From NCBI GenBank assembly GCA_900551465.1, contig URWL01000100.1:1-7072 (forward strand): a stretch of 7,072 nt of DNA, in the 5' to 3' direction. Of the stretch, positions 1 through 5,427 are shown one piece after another (position 1 is the first letter of the stretch; each line of letters starts with the position of its first letter). The notes below the pieces were generated by a model. That model saw only the letters and a program-made list of their open reading frames with translations, was not told the origin of the DNA and made no database searches. The translations under genes were made by a program, and so were the position numbers. This DNA comes from an uncultured Blautia sp. GTDB taxonomy: Bacteria; Bacillota; Clostridia; Lachnospirales; Lachnospiraceae.

Positions 1-344
1 TGGAACAAATGGAAAACAGGGAGCTACAGGCATTTTATCTGGAACAGGGCTATGAAAAGGCGCTGTCGTCAGAAATCACCGGTTATCTGAAAAAAACAGG
101 AATAAATCATGCACAGGCAGTCGTAGATATAGAAGGAGAGCAGATATTTTTAAAACTGACTGTAAGCATAAATCTGACGGAGGAACAGGAAGGAGGGATC
201 CGCCATGGACTCCAGGAGAACTTCGGGATCACAGAGGAAAACTGTCAGATCTTTTTTGAAGGGGATGACGGGGCAGCAGTGGACGATGCTTCTTCTTCTG
301 GGACTTCTTCTGACAGTGATCTCTCTTCCTGTATCAGACAGTAA
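1..344 (+). CDS. spoIIIAF: Stage III sporulation protein AF, C-terminal part (5' end outside window)
   Basis: The reading frame is already open at the left edge (first whole codon at 3), so the N-terminal membrane part lies outside. What is visible is the soluble C-terminal domain, with a helix (NRELQAFYLEQGYEKAL), a strand (AQAVVDIEGE) and a second strand (FLKLTVSI), followed by a GITEENCQIFFEG segment that fits the end of the SpoIIIAF family domain. In B. subtilis this protein is one of eight SpoIIIA products forming the mother-cell side of the feeding channel to the forespore. The identity rests partly on position, directly before spoIIIAG and spoIIIAH. The last 25 or so residues are a Ser/Asp-rich tail (ASSSGTSSDSDLSS) produced by reading the leucine codons of the SpoIIIAG membrane segment in another frame. 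The tail therefore probably has no conserved function. The final 140 nt overlap spoIIIAG. Confidence 0.85.
   Translation, partial: EQMENRELQAFYLEQGYEKALSSEITGYLKKTGINHAQAVVDIEGEQIFLKLTVSINLTEEQEGGIRHGLQENFGITEENCQIFFEGDDGAAVDDASSSGTSSDSDLSSCIRQ
191..196 (+). promoter_or_regulatory. Ribosome binding site of spoIIIAG
   Basis: AGGAGG ends 8 nt before the ATG at 205 and is preceded by GGA, so it is close to a perfect Shine-Dalgarno site. It settles the start of spoIIIAG inside spoIIIAF. The next in-frame ATG, at 265, has only GGGG immediately before it and would remove the whole cytoplasmic N-terminus. Confidence 0.85.
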
Positions 345-648
345 AAAGGAAAAAAGAACAAGGAGCGGGATATTGGAAGAGGCAGAAGAAGATATAACAG
401 ACCGAACAGAACTGGAGGCGAAGCTGGAATCCATCCTGGAAAATACAGAAGGCGCCGGACAGGTGCAGGTACTTCTGATGACCGGACAGCAGCAGGGGTT
501 TTACGGATCCGGAAAGATAGAGGTAACCGGTGTGCTTATTTCAGCAGAAGGAGCAGATGATCCTGTTATTGTACGGAACATTCAGCAGGCAGTCATGGCA
601 TTATTTCAGATTGAAGCCCATAAAATTAAAATAATGAAAATGAAATGA
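205..648 (+). CDS. spoIIIAG: Stage III sporulation protein AG, short form
   Basis: This is a 147-residue protein with a basic N-terminus (residues 1-23), one membrane segment (about 26-44, TMLLLLGLLLTVISLPV), a charged linker, then a ring-building-motif domain. The first half of that domain is about 68-92 (LEAKLESILENTEGAGQVQVLL) and the second about 108-147 (VTGVLISAEGADDPVIV ... AHKIKIMKMK). The GVLISAEGA block and the HKIKIMKMK ending are typical of SpoIIIAG. In B. subtilis the protein forms a large oligomeric ring in the space between mother-cell and forespore membranes, together with SpoIIIAH and SpoIIQ. The B. subtilis protein has about 229 residues with a long beta-rich insertion splitting the domain. 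Here the two halves are joined by only about 15 residues. The start at 205 is fixed by a strong Shine-Dalgarno site. Expression is presumably from the sigma-E promoter upstream of spoIIIAA, outside the window. Confidence 0.92.
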   Translation: MDSRRTSGSQRKTVRSFLKGMTGQQWTMLLLLGLLLTVISLPVSDSKKEKRTRSGILEEAEEDITDRTELEAKLESILENTEGAGQVQVLLMTGQQQGFYGSGKIEVTGVLISAEGADDPVIVRNIQQAVMALFQIEAHKIKIMKMK

Positions 649-658
649 GGAGAGTAAA

Positions 659-1384
659 GTGAAAAAGATCATGAAGAAAAATCAGGTGATCATCACCTCG
701 CTGGCGATCCTGATCGCAGTTGCAGGTTATCTGAACTTTGCAGATGTGGATCTGGGCTTTAAAGATCAGGAGGCAAGTACAGACAGCAGCAGTATCCTGG
801 AAGAGACAGAGTACGATATTACAGATGAAACAGCCCTTCTGGATGAGAACGGGGCAAATGGCGCTGAGGAGCTTGAAACCACAGGTACTCCAGGAGAAGC
901 CGTACTTACAGGGGCTACAGATTTTGCCGCTCAGGCAAGACTTTCAAGAGAGCAGATACGTTCCCAGAATAAGGCAGATCTTCAGGAGATCATAGGAAAT
1001 GCAGATATCAGTGAAGAGAAGAAGCAGGAAGCTATCAGTACCATGGTTTCTATGACAGAACTTACAGAAAAAGAGGCGGCGGCAGAGCTTCTTCTGGAGG
1101 CAAAAGGATTTGAAAATGTGATCGTGAACCTGACCGGAGAAACAGCGGATGTTGTTGTGCCGGATGCAGATCTTGAAGATTCCAGACGGGCTCAGATTGA
1201 GGATATCGTCAAACGTAAGACAGGGATCGCGGCAGAAAATATTGTGATCACACCGTTAAACGGATCTTCTGAAGAAATTTCCGGAGCGGAGGAGCAGGTG
1301 ACAGAGGAGGAGACCCCGGCAGAGGAAACGAATGCGGATACAATAGAAGAACCGACGATTGAAACAGAAGGGATTTATGACTGA
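659..1384 (+). CDS. spoIIIAH: Stage III sporulation protein AH, with acidic C-terminal tail
   Basis: This is a 241-residue mother-cell protein that in B. subtilis binds forespore SpoIIQ across the intermembrane space and forms part of the feeding channel. Residues 8-27 (NQVIITSLAILIAVAGYLNF) are the single membrane anchor. Residues 28-88 are a polar, acidic linker. Residues about 90-200 are the YscJ/FliF-like ring-building domain, with a helical first part (ARLSREQIRSQNKADLQEII) and the conserved EAAAELLLEAKGFENVIV and VVPDADLEDSRRAQIEDIVKR stretches. Residues 201-241 are an extra tail with 15 Asp/Glu and no Lys or Arg. B. subtilis SpoIIIAH, about 218 residues, ends close to the ring domain. 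Translation starts at GTG 659, 6 nt after GAGGAG (647-652), which overlaps the spoIIIAG stop codon. The 10-nt gap between the two genes fits one operon. An internal ATG at 671 is a less likely start. Confidence 0.94.
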   Translation: MKKIMKKNQVIITSLAILIAVAGYLNFADVDLGFKDQEASTDSSSILEETEYDITDETALLDENGANGAEELETTGTPGEAVLTGATDFAAQARLSREQIRSQNKADLQEIIGNADISEEKKQEAISTMVSMTELTEKEAAAELLLEAKGFENVIVNLTGETADVVVPDADLEDSRRAQIEDIVKRKTGIAAENIVITPLNGSSEEISGAEEQVTEEETPAEETNADTIEEPTIETEGIYD

Positions 1385-1401
1385 CAGACAGGTGTTTTTT
1401 T

Positions 1402-1431
1402 GGAGGGAGGCTGTGTTTTTCGCCTCCCTCC
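1402..1431 (+). terminator. Perfect 10-bp inverted repeat, probable end of the spoIIIA transcript
   Basis: GGAGGGAGGC (1402-1411) and GCCTCCCTCC (1422-1431) pair perfectly around a 10-nt T-rich loop, 17 nt after the spoIIIAH stop. Position and strength suggest the 3' end of the spoIIIA transcript. It is not a canonical terminator: the bases after the stem are TCTTGACA rather than a T run, and the clear T run (1395-1401) lies before the stem. An alternative 3' arm, GCCTCC at 1442-1447, can pair with 1406-1411 and is followed by TTTT. It could instead be a structured element or a protein-binding palindrome beside the prfC promoter. Confidence 0.45.
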
Positions 1432-1433
1432 TC

Positions 1434-1463
1434 TTGACATTGCCTCCTTTTGTATACTAGAAT
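1434..1463 (+). promoter_or_regulatory. Sigma-A-like promoter of prfC
   Basis: A perfect -35 hexamer TTGACA (1434-1439) is followed after 18 nt by TAGAAT (1458-1463), a 5-of-6 match to TATAAT. Transcription would begin near 1470, leaving a leader of about 55 nt. An overlapping TATACT (1453-1458) looks good alone but is only 13 nt from the -35. The promoter starts 2 nt after the inverted repeat, so it separates housekeeping prfC from the sporulation operon upstream. Confidence 0.7.
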
Positions 1464-1513
1464 GTGTTTGTTGTGCAAAAGAACGTAAAATATCATGAAA
1501 CAGAAAAAATAAC

Positions 1514-1519
1514 AGGAGG
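1514..1519 (+). promoter_or_regulatory. Ribosome binding site of prfC
   Basis: AGGAGG lies 7 nt before GTG 1527 and decides the start. The frame stays open back to an ATG at 1464, but that codon overlaps the likely -10 region and lies upstream of the predicted transcription start. Confidence 0.85.
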
Positions 1520-1526
1520 CTTTAAC

Positions 1527-3116
1527 GTGTCCAAGTATGCGAAAGAGATAGAAAAAAGAAGAACCTTTGCCATTATTTCCCACCCGGATGCCGGTAAGAC
1601 GACTCTTACAGAGAAGTTCCTTCTTTATGGAGGAGCGATCAATCTGGCAGGAAGTGTAAAGGGAAAGGCAACTGCCCGCCATGCGGTTTCTGACTGGATG
1701 GAGATCGAAAAGGAGAGAGGTATCTCTGTTACTTCCTCTGTACTTCAGTTCCACTATGACGGTTACTGTATCAACATTCTGGATACTCCGGGACATCAGG
1801 ATTTCTCTGAGGATACCTACCGTACATTGATGGCGGCAGATTCAGCAGTGATGGTGATTGACGGAAGCAAGGGTGTAGAGGCACAGACAAGGAAGCTGTT
1901 TAAAGTCTGTGTAATGCGCCATATTCCGATTTTTACATTTATCAACAAAATGGACAGAGATGCAAACGATACTTTTGATCTTCTTGACGAAATCGAGAAA
2001 GAGCTTGGGATTGCTACATGTCCCATCAACTGGCCTATCGGTTCCGGTAAAAAATTCCGTGGAGTGTACGACAGAAATACCCATAAGGTACTTACTTTTT
2101 CTGATACTCAGAAAGGAACAAAAGAAGGCAGCATAGAAGAAATCGACATAGATGATCCACATCTGGATGAGATCGTGGATGAAGAACAGAAAGAACAGCT
2201 GATGGAAGAAATTGAGCTGCTGGACGGAGCCAGCGCAGACTTCGATCAGGAGCTGGTAAGCAAAGGAGAACTGACACCGGTATTTTTCGGTTCTGCTCTT
2301 ACCAATTTCGGTGTGGAAACATTCCTGGAGCATTTTCTGTCAATGACCTCTTCCCCTTTGCCGCGAAAAGCAGAGGATCAGGAGATCGATCCTATGTCTG
2401 ATGATTTTTCAGCCTTTGTATTTAAGATCCAGGCAAATATGAATAAAGCACATCGTGACAGGATTGCCTTTATGCGCATCTGTTCCGGTAAGTTTGATGC
2501 TTCACAGGAGGTTTATCATGTACAGGGAGACAAGAAGATGCGTCTTCTCCAGCCGCAGCAGATGATGGCGGAATCCCGTCATGTTGTAGACGAAGCTTAT
2601 GCAGGAGATATTATCGGTGTATTCGATCCGGGTATTTTTTCTATCGGAGATACTATCTGCTCTCCAGGCAATAAATTTGCCTTTGAGGGGATCCCTACCT
2701 TTGCTCCGGAGCATTTTGCAAGAGTCCGCCAGATTGATACCATGAAGCGTAAACAGTTTGTAAAAGGAATCAACCAGATCGCACAGGAAGGCGCCATCCA
2801 GATCTTCCAGGAATTTAATACGGGTATGGAGGAGATCATTGTAGGCGTTGTAGGTGTCCTGCAGTTTGACGTCCTGAAATACCGATTGGAAAATGAATAT
2901 AATGTGGAAATCCGTCTGGAAAATCTGCCTTATGAACACATCCGCTGGATCGCAAATAAAGAAGAAGTGGACGTAGCTAAGATCACAGGTACTTCAGATA
3001 TGAAGAAGGTAACAGACCTTAAGGGAAATCCATTGCTGCTGTTTGTCAACGCATGGAGTGTGGGCATGACACAGGATCGTAATCCGGATCTGGTGCTGAC
3101 TGAATTCAGTAAATAA
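1527..3116 (+). CDS. prfC: Peptide chain release factor 3 (RF3)
   Basis: RF3 is a translational GTPase that removes RF1 and RF2 from the ribosome after peptide release. From GTG 1527 the protein has 529 residues, the same length as E. coli RF3, which supports this start. All GTP-binding motifs are present: P-loop SHPDAGKTT (18-26), switch I RGISVTSS (64-71), DTPGH (86-90), NKMD (140-143) and GSAL (255-258). After the G domain come an EF-Tu-like beta-barrel (about 300-385, FSAFVFKIQANMNKAHRDR) and a C-terminal domain with EGAIQIFQEF and VGVVGVLQFDVLKYRLENEY, which match RF3 rather than EF-G or LepA. The gene stands between sporulation genes and the asp23-nusB string, probably with its own promoter (1434-1463). 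RF3 is not universal in bacteria, so its presence depends on lineage. No frameshift or missing motif is seen. Confidence 0.97.
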   Translation: MSKYAKEIEKRRTFAIISHPDAGKTTLTEKFLLYGGAINLAGSVKGKATARHAVSDWMEIEKERGISVTSSVLQFHYDGYCINILDTPGHQDFSEDTYRTLMAADSAVMVIDGSKGVEAQTRKLFKVCVMRHIPIFTFINKMDRDANDTFDLLDEIEKELGIATCPINWPIGSGKKFRGVYDRNTHKVLTFSDTQKGTKEGSIEEIDIDDPHLDEIVDEEQKEQLMEEIELLDGASADFDQELVSKGELTPVFFGSALTNFGVETFLEHFLSMTSSPLPRKAEDQEIDPMSDDFSAFVFKIQANMNKAHRDRIAFMRICSGKFDASQEVYHVQGDKKMRLLQPQQMMAESRHVVDEAYAGDIIGVFDPGIFSIGDTICSPGNKFAFEGIPTFAPEHFARVRQIDTMKRKQFVKGINQIAQEGAIQIFQEFNTGMEEIIVGVVGVLQFDVLKYRLENEYNVEIRLENLPYEHIRWIANKEEVDVAKITGTSDMKKVTDLKGNPLLLFVNAWSVGMTQDRNPDLVLTEFSK

Positions 3117-3129
3117 AATACTTTTATTT
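3111..3129. repeat. AT-only 8-bp palindrome over the prfC stop codon
   Basis: AAATAAAA (3111-3118) and TTTTATTT (3122-3129) are exact reverse complements around the 3-nt loop TAC, and the prfC stop codon TAA (3114-3116) lies in the left arm. A stem of only A-T pairs followed by TCTGTGG makes a poor terminator. The right arm also supplies the weak -35 region of the next promoter. Its function is unknown and it may simply reflect AT-rich composition. Confidence 0.3.
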
Positions 3130-3141
3130 TCTGTGGAAATT

Positions 3142-3150
3142 TGATATACT
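3142..3150 (+). promoter_or_regulatory. Extended -10 promoter of the asp23-nusB gene string
   Basis: TGATATACT contains the TGn extension at 3142-3144 and a TATACT -10 box at 3145-3150. The best -35 candidate 17 nt upstream is TTTTAT (3122-3127), which is weak; an extended -10 commonly compensates for that. Transcription would begin near 3157, giving a leader of about 117 nt before the Asp23 start. It is the last good promoter candidate I see before the right edge, so nusB and the genes after it may depend on it. Confidence 0.6.
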
Positions 3151-3206
3151 AATCCTATGAATGTAGATGGATTTCTGAGAACAGGAATGTCCATAATAAG
3201 AGCAAC

Positions 3207-3251
3207 GAATCGTTACTGTAATGAAGTAAACAGTAACAATGAATCAGATTC
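3207..3251 (+). promoter_or_regulatory. Hairpin in the asp23 leader
   Basis: GTTACTGT (3212-3219) pairs perfectly with ACAGTAAC (3230-3237) around a 10-nt loop. The flanking GAATC (3207-3211) can pair with GATTC (3247-3251) across a one-sided 9-nt bulge. The structure ends 9 nt before the AGGAGG of asp23, so it could influence ribosome access or mRNA stability. There is no U tract, so it is not a terminator, and I recognise no known riboswitch or T-box. It could also be an operator-like palindrome. Confidence 0.4.
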
Positions 3252-3260
3252 TGGATCCTT

Positions 3261-3266
3261 AGGAGG
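3261..3266 (+). promoter_or_regulatory. Ribosome binding site of the Asp23-family gene
   Basis: AGGAGG lies 7 nt before ATG 3274. It fixes the start there, although the frame is open without a stop back to an ATG at 3157. That upstream ATG coincides with the predicted transcription start and has no Shine-Dalgarno site. Confidence 0.85.
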
Positions 3267-3273
3267 AGTTAAT

Positions 3274-3660
3274 ATGGCAGAAAAAAGAACAACTTATAAA
3301 ATACAGGATGTCGGAGGGATCGGTGAAGTGAAGATCGCAGATGAGGTGGTAACGATCATTGCAGGTCTGGCTGCCACTGAGGTGGAAGGCGTTGCTTCCA
3401 TGGGCGGCAATATCACCAATGAACTGGTGGGCAAGCTGGGAATGAAAAACCTGTCCAAAGGCGTAAAAGTAACAATCCTGGAGGGTGTTGTTACCGTGGA
3501 TCTGACACTGAATATTGATTTTGGAAAGAATATCCTGGATGTCAGCAGAATGGTTCAGGACAAAGTCAAGACATCTATTGAAAATATGACAGGCCTTGAA
3601 GTTGCAGATGTAAATATCCGCATTGCAGGCGTAGATATGGAGAATGAAAAAGGAAAGTAA
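3274..3660 (+). CDS. yqhY: Asp23/Gls24 family protein (YqhY-like)
   Basis: This is a 128-residue cytoplasmic protein of the Asp23/Gls24 envelope-stress family (formerly DUF322). The diagnostic block is at residues 16-43 (GIGEVKIADEVVTIIAGLAA, then TEVEGVASM), followed by a GVKVTILEGVVTVDLTLNI strand pair (about 63-81) and a C-terminal TGLEVADVNIRIAGVDME segment. There is no signal peptide or membrane helix. In B. subtilis the equivalent gene yqhY lies between accC and nusB and has been linked genetically to acetyl-CoA carboxylase activity; its molecular role is not settled. Here accB and accC are absent upstream, with prfC in their place, while nusB still follows at 31 nt. The start at 3274 gives the usual family length. 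The last codons form the left arm of an intrinsic terminator. The family is certain; calling it the YqhY orthologue rests on the nusB neighbour. Confidence 0.9.
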   Translation: MAEKRTTYKIQDVGGIGEVKIADEVVTIIAGLAATEVEGVASMGGNITNELVGKLGMKNLSKGVKVTILEGVVTVDLTLNIDFGKNILDVSRMVQDKVKTSIENMTGLEVADVNIRIAGVDMENEKGK

Positions 3661-3674
3661 ACCTTTCCTTTTTT
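3646..3674 (+). terminator. Intrinsic terminator between yqhY and nusB
   Basis: GAAAAAGGAAAG (3646-3657) pairs with CTTTCCTTTTT (3663-3673) to give an 11-bp stem (3647-3657) with a 5-nt loop. The right arm runs into a T-rich tail (TTTTTTCTTT, 3669-3678). The left arm is the 3' end of the yqhY coding sequence and its stop codon falls in the loop. No promoter is evident between this element and the nusB start at 3692, so it probably acts as a partial terminator that lowers expression of nusB and the genes after it. Translation to the yqhY stop would cover the left arm and may weaken folding. Confidence 0.65.
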
Positions 3675-3691
3675 CTTTATGAGGAGGAATT

Positions 3692-4213
3692 ATGCGAAGA
3701 CACGAACAGAGAGAGCATATCTTTAAGCTGCTGTTTATGACACAGTTTAATGAAGAAGGAGAGATGCCGGAGCAGCTTTCACTTTACTTTGATACTCTTG
3801 AGGAGATGACTGAAGATGAGCAGTCGGATATGAAGCAGAAGTACGATCATATCCTTGAAAAACTCCCTGAGATCGATCAGGAACTGAATGAGTACAGCCA
3901 GGGATGGAAGACCAGCCGTATGAACAGAGTGGATCTGACGGCACTTCGTCTGGCAGTTTATGAAATGAAATTCGACGATGATATTCCGGTGGGAGTTGCC
4001 ATCAACGAGGCAGTAGAGATCGCCAAGCTTTTTGGCGGGGAAGATTCGGGCTCGTTTGTAAACGGCATACTTGGCAGGATCGCAAGTGGAAATAAAACTC
4101 CCGGTACAGTAAAAAGACCACAGCGTCCGGCACATCAGGCAAAGCATATTATTCTGTCAAAAAAAGATCAGAAGAAAAAAGAAGCACCGGGATCTGAAGA
4201 AAGCAAGAACTGA
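3692..4213 (+). CDS. nusB: Transcription antitermination factor NusB, with C-terminal extension
   Basis: NusB binds boxA RNA together with NusE (ribosomal protein S10) and supports processive transcription of rRNA operons. The all-helical fold is visible: an N-terminal RRHEQREHIFKLLF helix (2-15, the basic RNA-binding region), the DLTALRLAVYEM helix (81-92), and the signature PVGVAINEAVEIAKLFGGED (99-118) followed by SFVNGILGRI (121-130). The family usually ends near here, at about 130-145 residues. This protein continues to 173 with a basic, low-complexity tail (131-173) containing ten Lys and two Arg, for example SKKDQKKKE. ATG 3692 follows GAGGAGG (3681-3687) at 4 nt. It stands 3' of a likely intrinsic terminator and only 2 nt before xseA. 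Confidence 0.95.
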   Translation: MRRHEQREHIFKLLFMTQFNEEGEMPEQLSLYFDTLEEMTEDEQSDMKQKYDHILEKLPEIDQELNEYSQGWKTSRMNRVDLTALRLAVYEMKFDDDIPVGVAINEAVEIAKLFGGEDSGSFVNGILGRIASGNKTPGTVKRPQRPAHQAKHIILSKKDQKKKEAPGSEESKN

Positions 4214-4215
4214 AA

Positions 4216-5427
4216 ATGAAAACAGTATATTCAGTAGGACAGGTAAACCGATATGTAAAAAATATGTTTGTTCAGGATTTTGTTCTGAAGAAGATATATG
4301 TGAAGGGAGAAGTGTCCAACTGTAAATATCATCCCAGCGGTCATATTTATTTTTCTCTGAAAGATGAAACAGGAGTTCTTTCCTGTGTGATGTTTGCAGG
4401 GCACAGAAGAGGTCTGGCTTTTCGAATGAAAGACGGAGACCAGGTGGTGGCAGGCGGAGCTGTTGACGTTTATGAAAGAGACGGGCGTTATCAGCTTTAT
4501 GCCAGGGAGATTACCCAGGAAGGATCAGGCGTTCTCTATGAACGCTTTCTTGCCCTCAAGAGCGAACTGGAAGAAATGGGGATGTTTGCCCAGGAATATA
4601 AACAGCCCATTCCAAGATTTATAAAAAAACTGGGAGTGGTGACAGCGCCTACAGGAGCTGCTGTTCAGGATATACGGAACATATCCCTTAGAAGAGATCC
4701 CTATCTTCAGATCATTCTGTACCCTGCTTTGGTACAGGGAGAGGGTGCTGCAGACAGTATTGTAAAGGGAATACAGATGCTTGACCGCTATGGCGTGGAT
4801 GTGATCATTGCGGGCCGAGGGGGCGGATCCATGGAAGATCTCTGGGCCTTTAATGAAGAGAAAGTAGCCAGAGCCATTTTTGAATGCAGGACACCTCTGA
4901 TCTCTGCAGTGGGGCATGAGACGGATTTTACCATTGCTGATTTTGTGGCCGATCTGCGGGCTCCTACACCTTCTGCAGCAGCGGAACTGGCAGTAGAAAA
5001 CCGCAGAAAGATAATGGAAACGGCAGAAGGATACCGGGAGCGTCTCAGAAGAGGGATGCAGGCAAGAATCGACCTGTACAATCTCAGGCTGGAACAGGAA
5101 AAACTGCGGTTTCAGTATCTCAGCCCGGAAAGCCGTCTGAGAGAAAAGCGCCAGATGCTGCTGGATTATGAAAATGCTGTCCGCGGGGCAATGGAATGGA
5201 AGATCCGGGAGAACAGACACAGGCTTGGAATTTTTCTGGAGAGATATAAAGGACTGTCTCCTCTTGGAAAACTGAATCAGGGATATGCCTTTGTTTCAGA
5301 CCAAAAAGGCTGTGCCGTGAAGTCTGTTTCACAGGCCGGACCTGGCGAAATGCTGGATATTTCTGTGACAGACGGGGTGATCGAAGCCCGGATCACAGGA
5401 TCCAGAAAGGAAAAATGGAATATATGA
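4216..5427 (+). CDS. xseA: Exodeoxyribonuclease VII large subunit
   Basis: XseA is the catalytic subunit of exonuclease VII, which digests single-stranded DNA from both ends independently of metal ions; it assembles with several small subunits (XseB). The 403-residue protein has an N-terminal OB-fold (about 3-100, with IYVKGEVSNCKYHPSGHIYF), a catalytic domain with GVVTAPTGAAVQDI, then GRGGGSMEDLW (200-210) and SAVGHETDFTIADFVADLRA (from residue 230; H234 and D237 match the E. coli active-site His and Asp), and PTPSAAAE. A long coiled-coil region follows (about 250-345), then a short C-terminal domain containing LNQGYAFV. All expected key residues are present. The ATG comes 2 nt after the nusB stop and has no clear Shine-Dalgarno site, so translation is probably coupled to nusB. 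In B. subtilis folD lies between these two genes; here it does not. Confidence 0.97.
   Translation: MKTVYSVGQVNRYVKNMFVQDFVLKKIYVKGEVSNCKYHPSGHIYFSLKDETGVLSCVMFAGHRRGLAFRMKDGDQVVAGGAVDVYERDGRYQLYAREITQEGSGVLYERFLALKSELEEMGMFAQEYKQPIPRFIKKLGVVTAPTGAAVQDIRNISLRRDPYLQIILYPALVQGEGAADSIVKGIQMLDRYGVDVIIAGRGGGSMEDLWAFNEEKVARAIFECRTPLISAVGHETDFTIADFVADLRAPTPSAAAELAVENRRKIMETAEGYRERLRRGMQARIDLYNLRLEQEKLRFQYLSPESRLREKRQMLLDYENAVRGAMEWKIRENRHRLGIFLERYKGLSPLGKLNQGYAFVSDQKGCAVKSVSQAGPGEMLDISVTDGVIEARITGSRKEKWNI

Noticed and set aside
738..995. Second frame of 85 codons inside spoIIIAH
   Set aside because: It is out of frame with a well-supported gene, its product is rich in Gln, Arg and Trp with no family resemblance, and it has no clear ribosome binding site.
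1395..1401. T7 run after spoIIIAH as the tail of an intrinsic terminator
   Set aside because: No stem of more than 3 bp ends just before it, so it does not form a terminator in the + direction.
1464..1526. 21-codon N-terminal extension of RF3 from ATG 1464
   Set aside because: The ATG overlaps the predicted -10 box region, has no Shine-Dalgarno site, and the GTG at 1527 has a strong one and gives exactly the 529 residues of E. coli RF3.
3221..3229. Minimal ORF ATG-AAG-TAA in the loop of the leader hairpin
   Set aside because: There is no ribosome binding site nearby, and such three-codon frames are common by chance in AT-rich leaders.
3157..3273. 39-codon N-terminal extension of the Asp23-family protein
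   Set aside because: The upstream ATG sits at the predicted transcription start, the extra sequence is not like the family, and AGGAGG at 3261-3266 marks ATG 3274.
4525..5220. Long open frame on the minus strand (231 codons) opposite xseA
   Set aside because: It lies wholly inside a strongly conserved xseA, its product is Cys-, His- and Ser-rich with no recognisable domain, and no promoter or ribosome binding site is evident. The same holds for the other antisense frames opposite prfC, ispA and yqhY-nusB.
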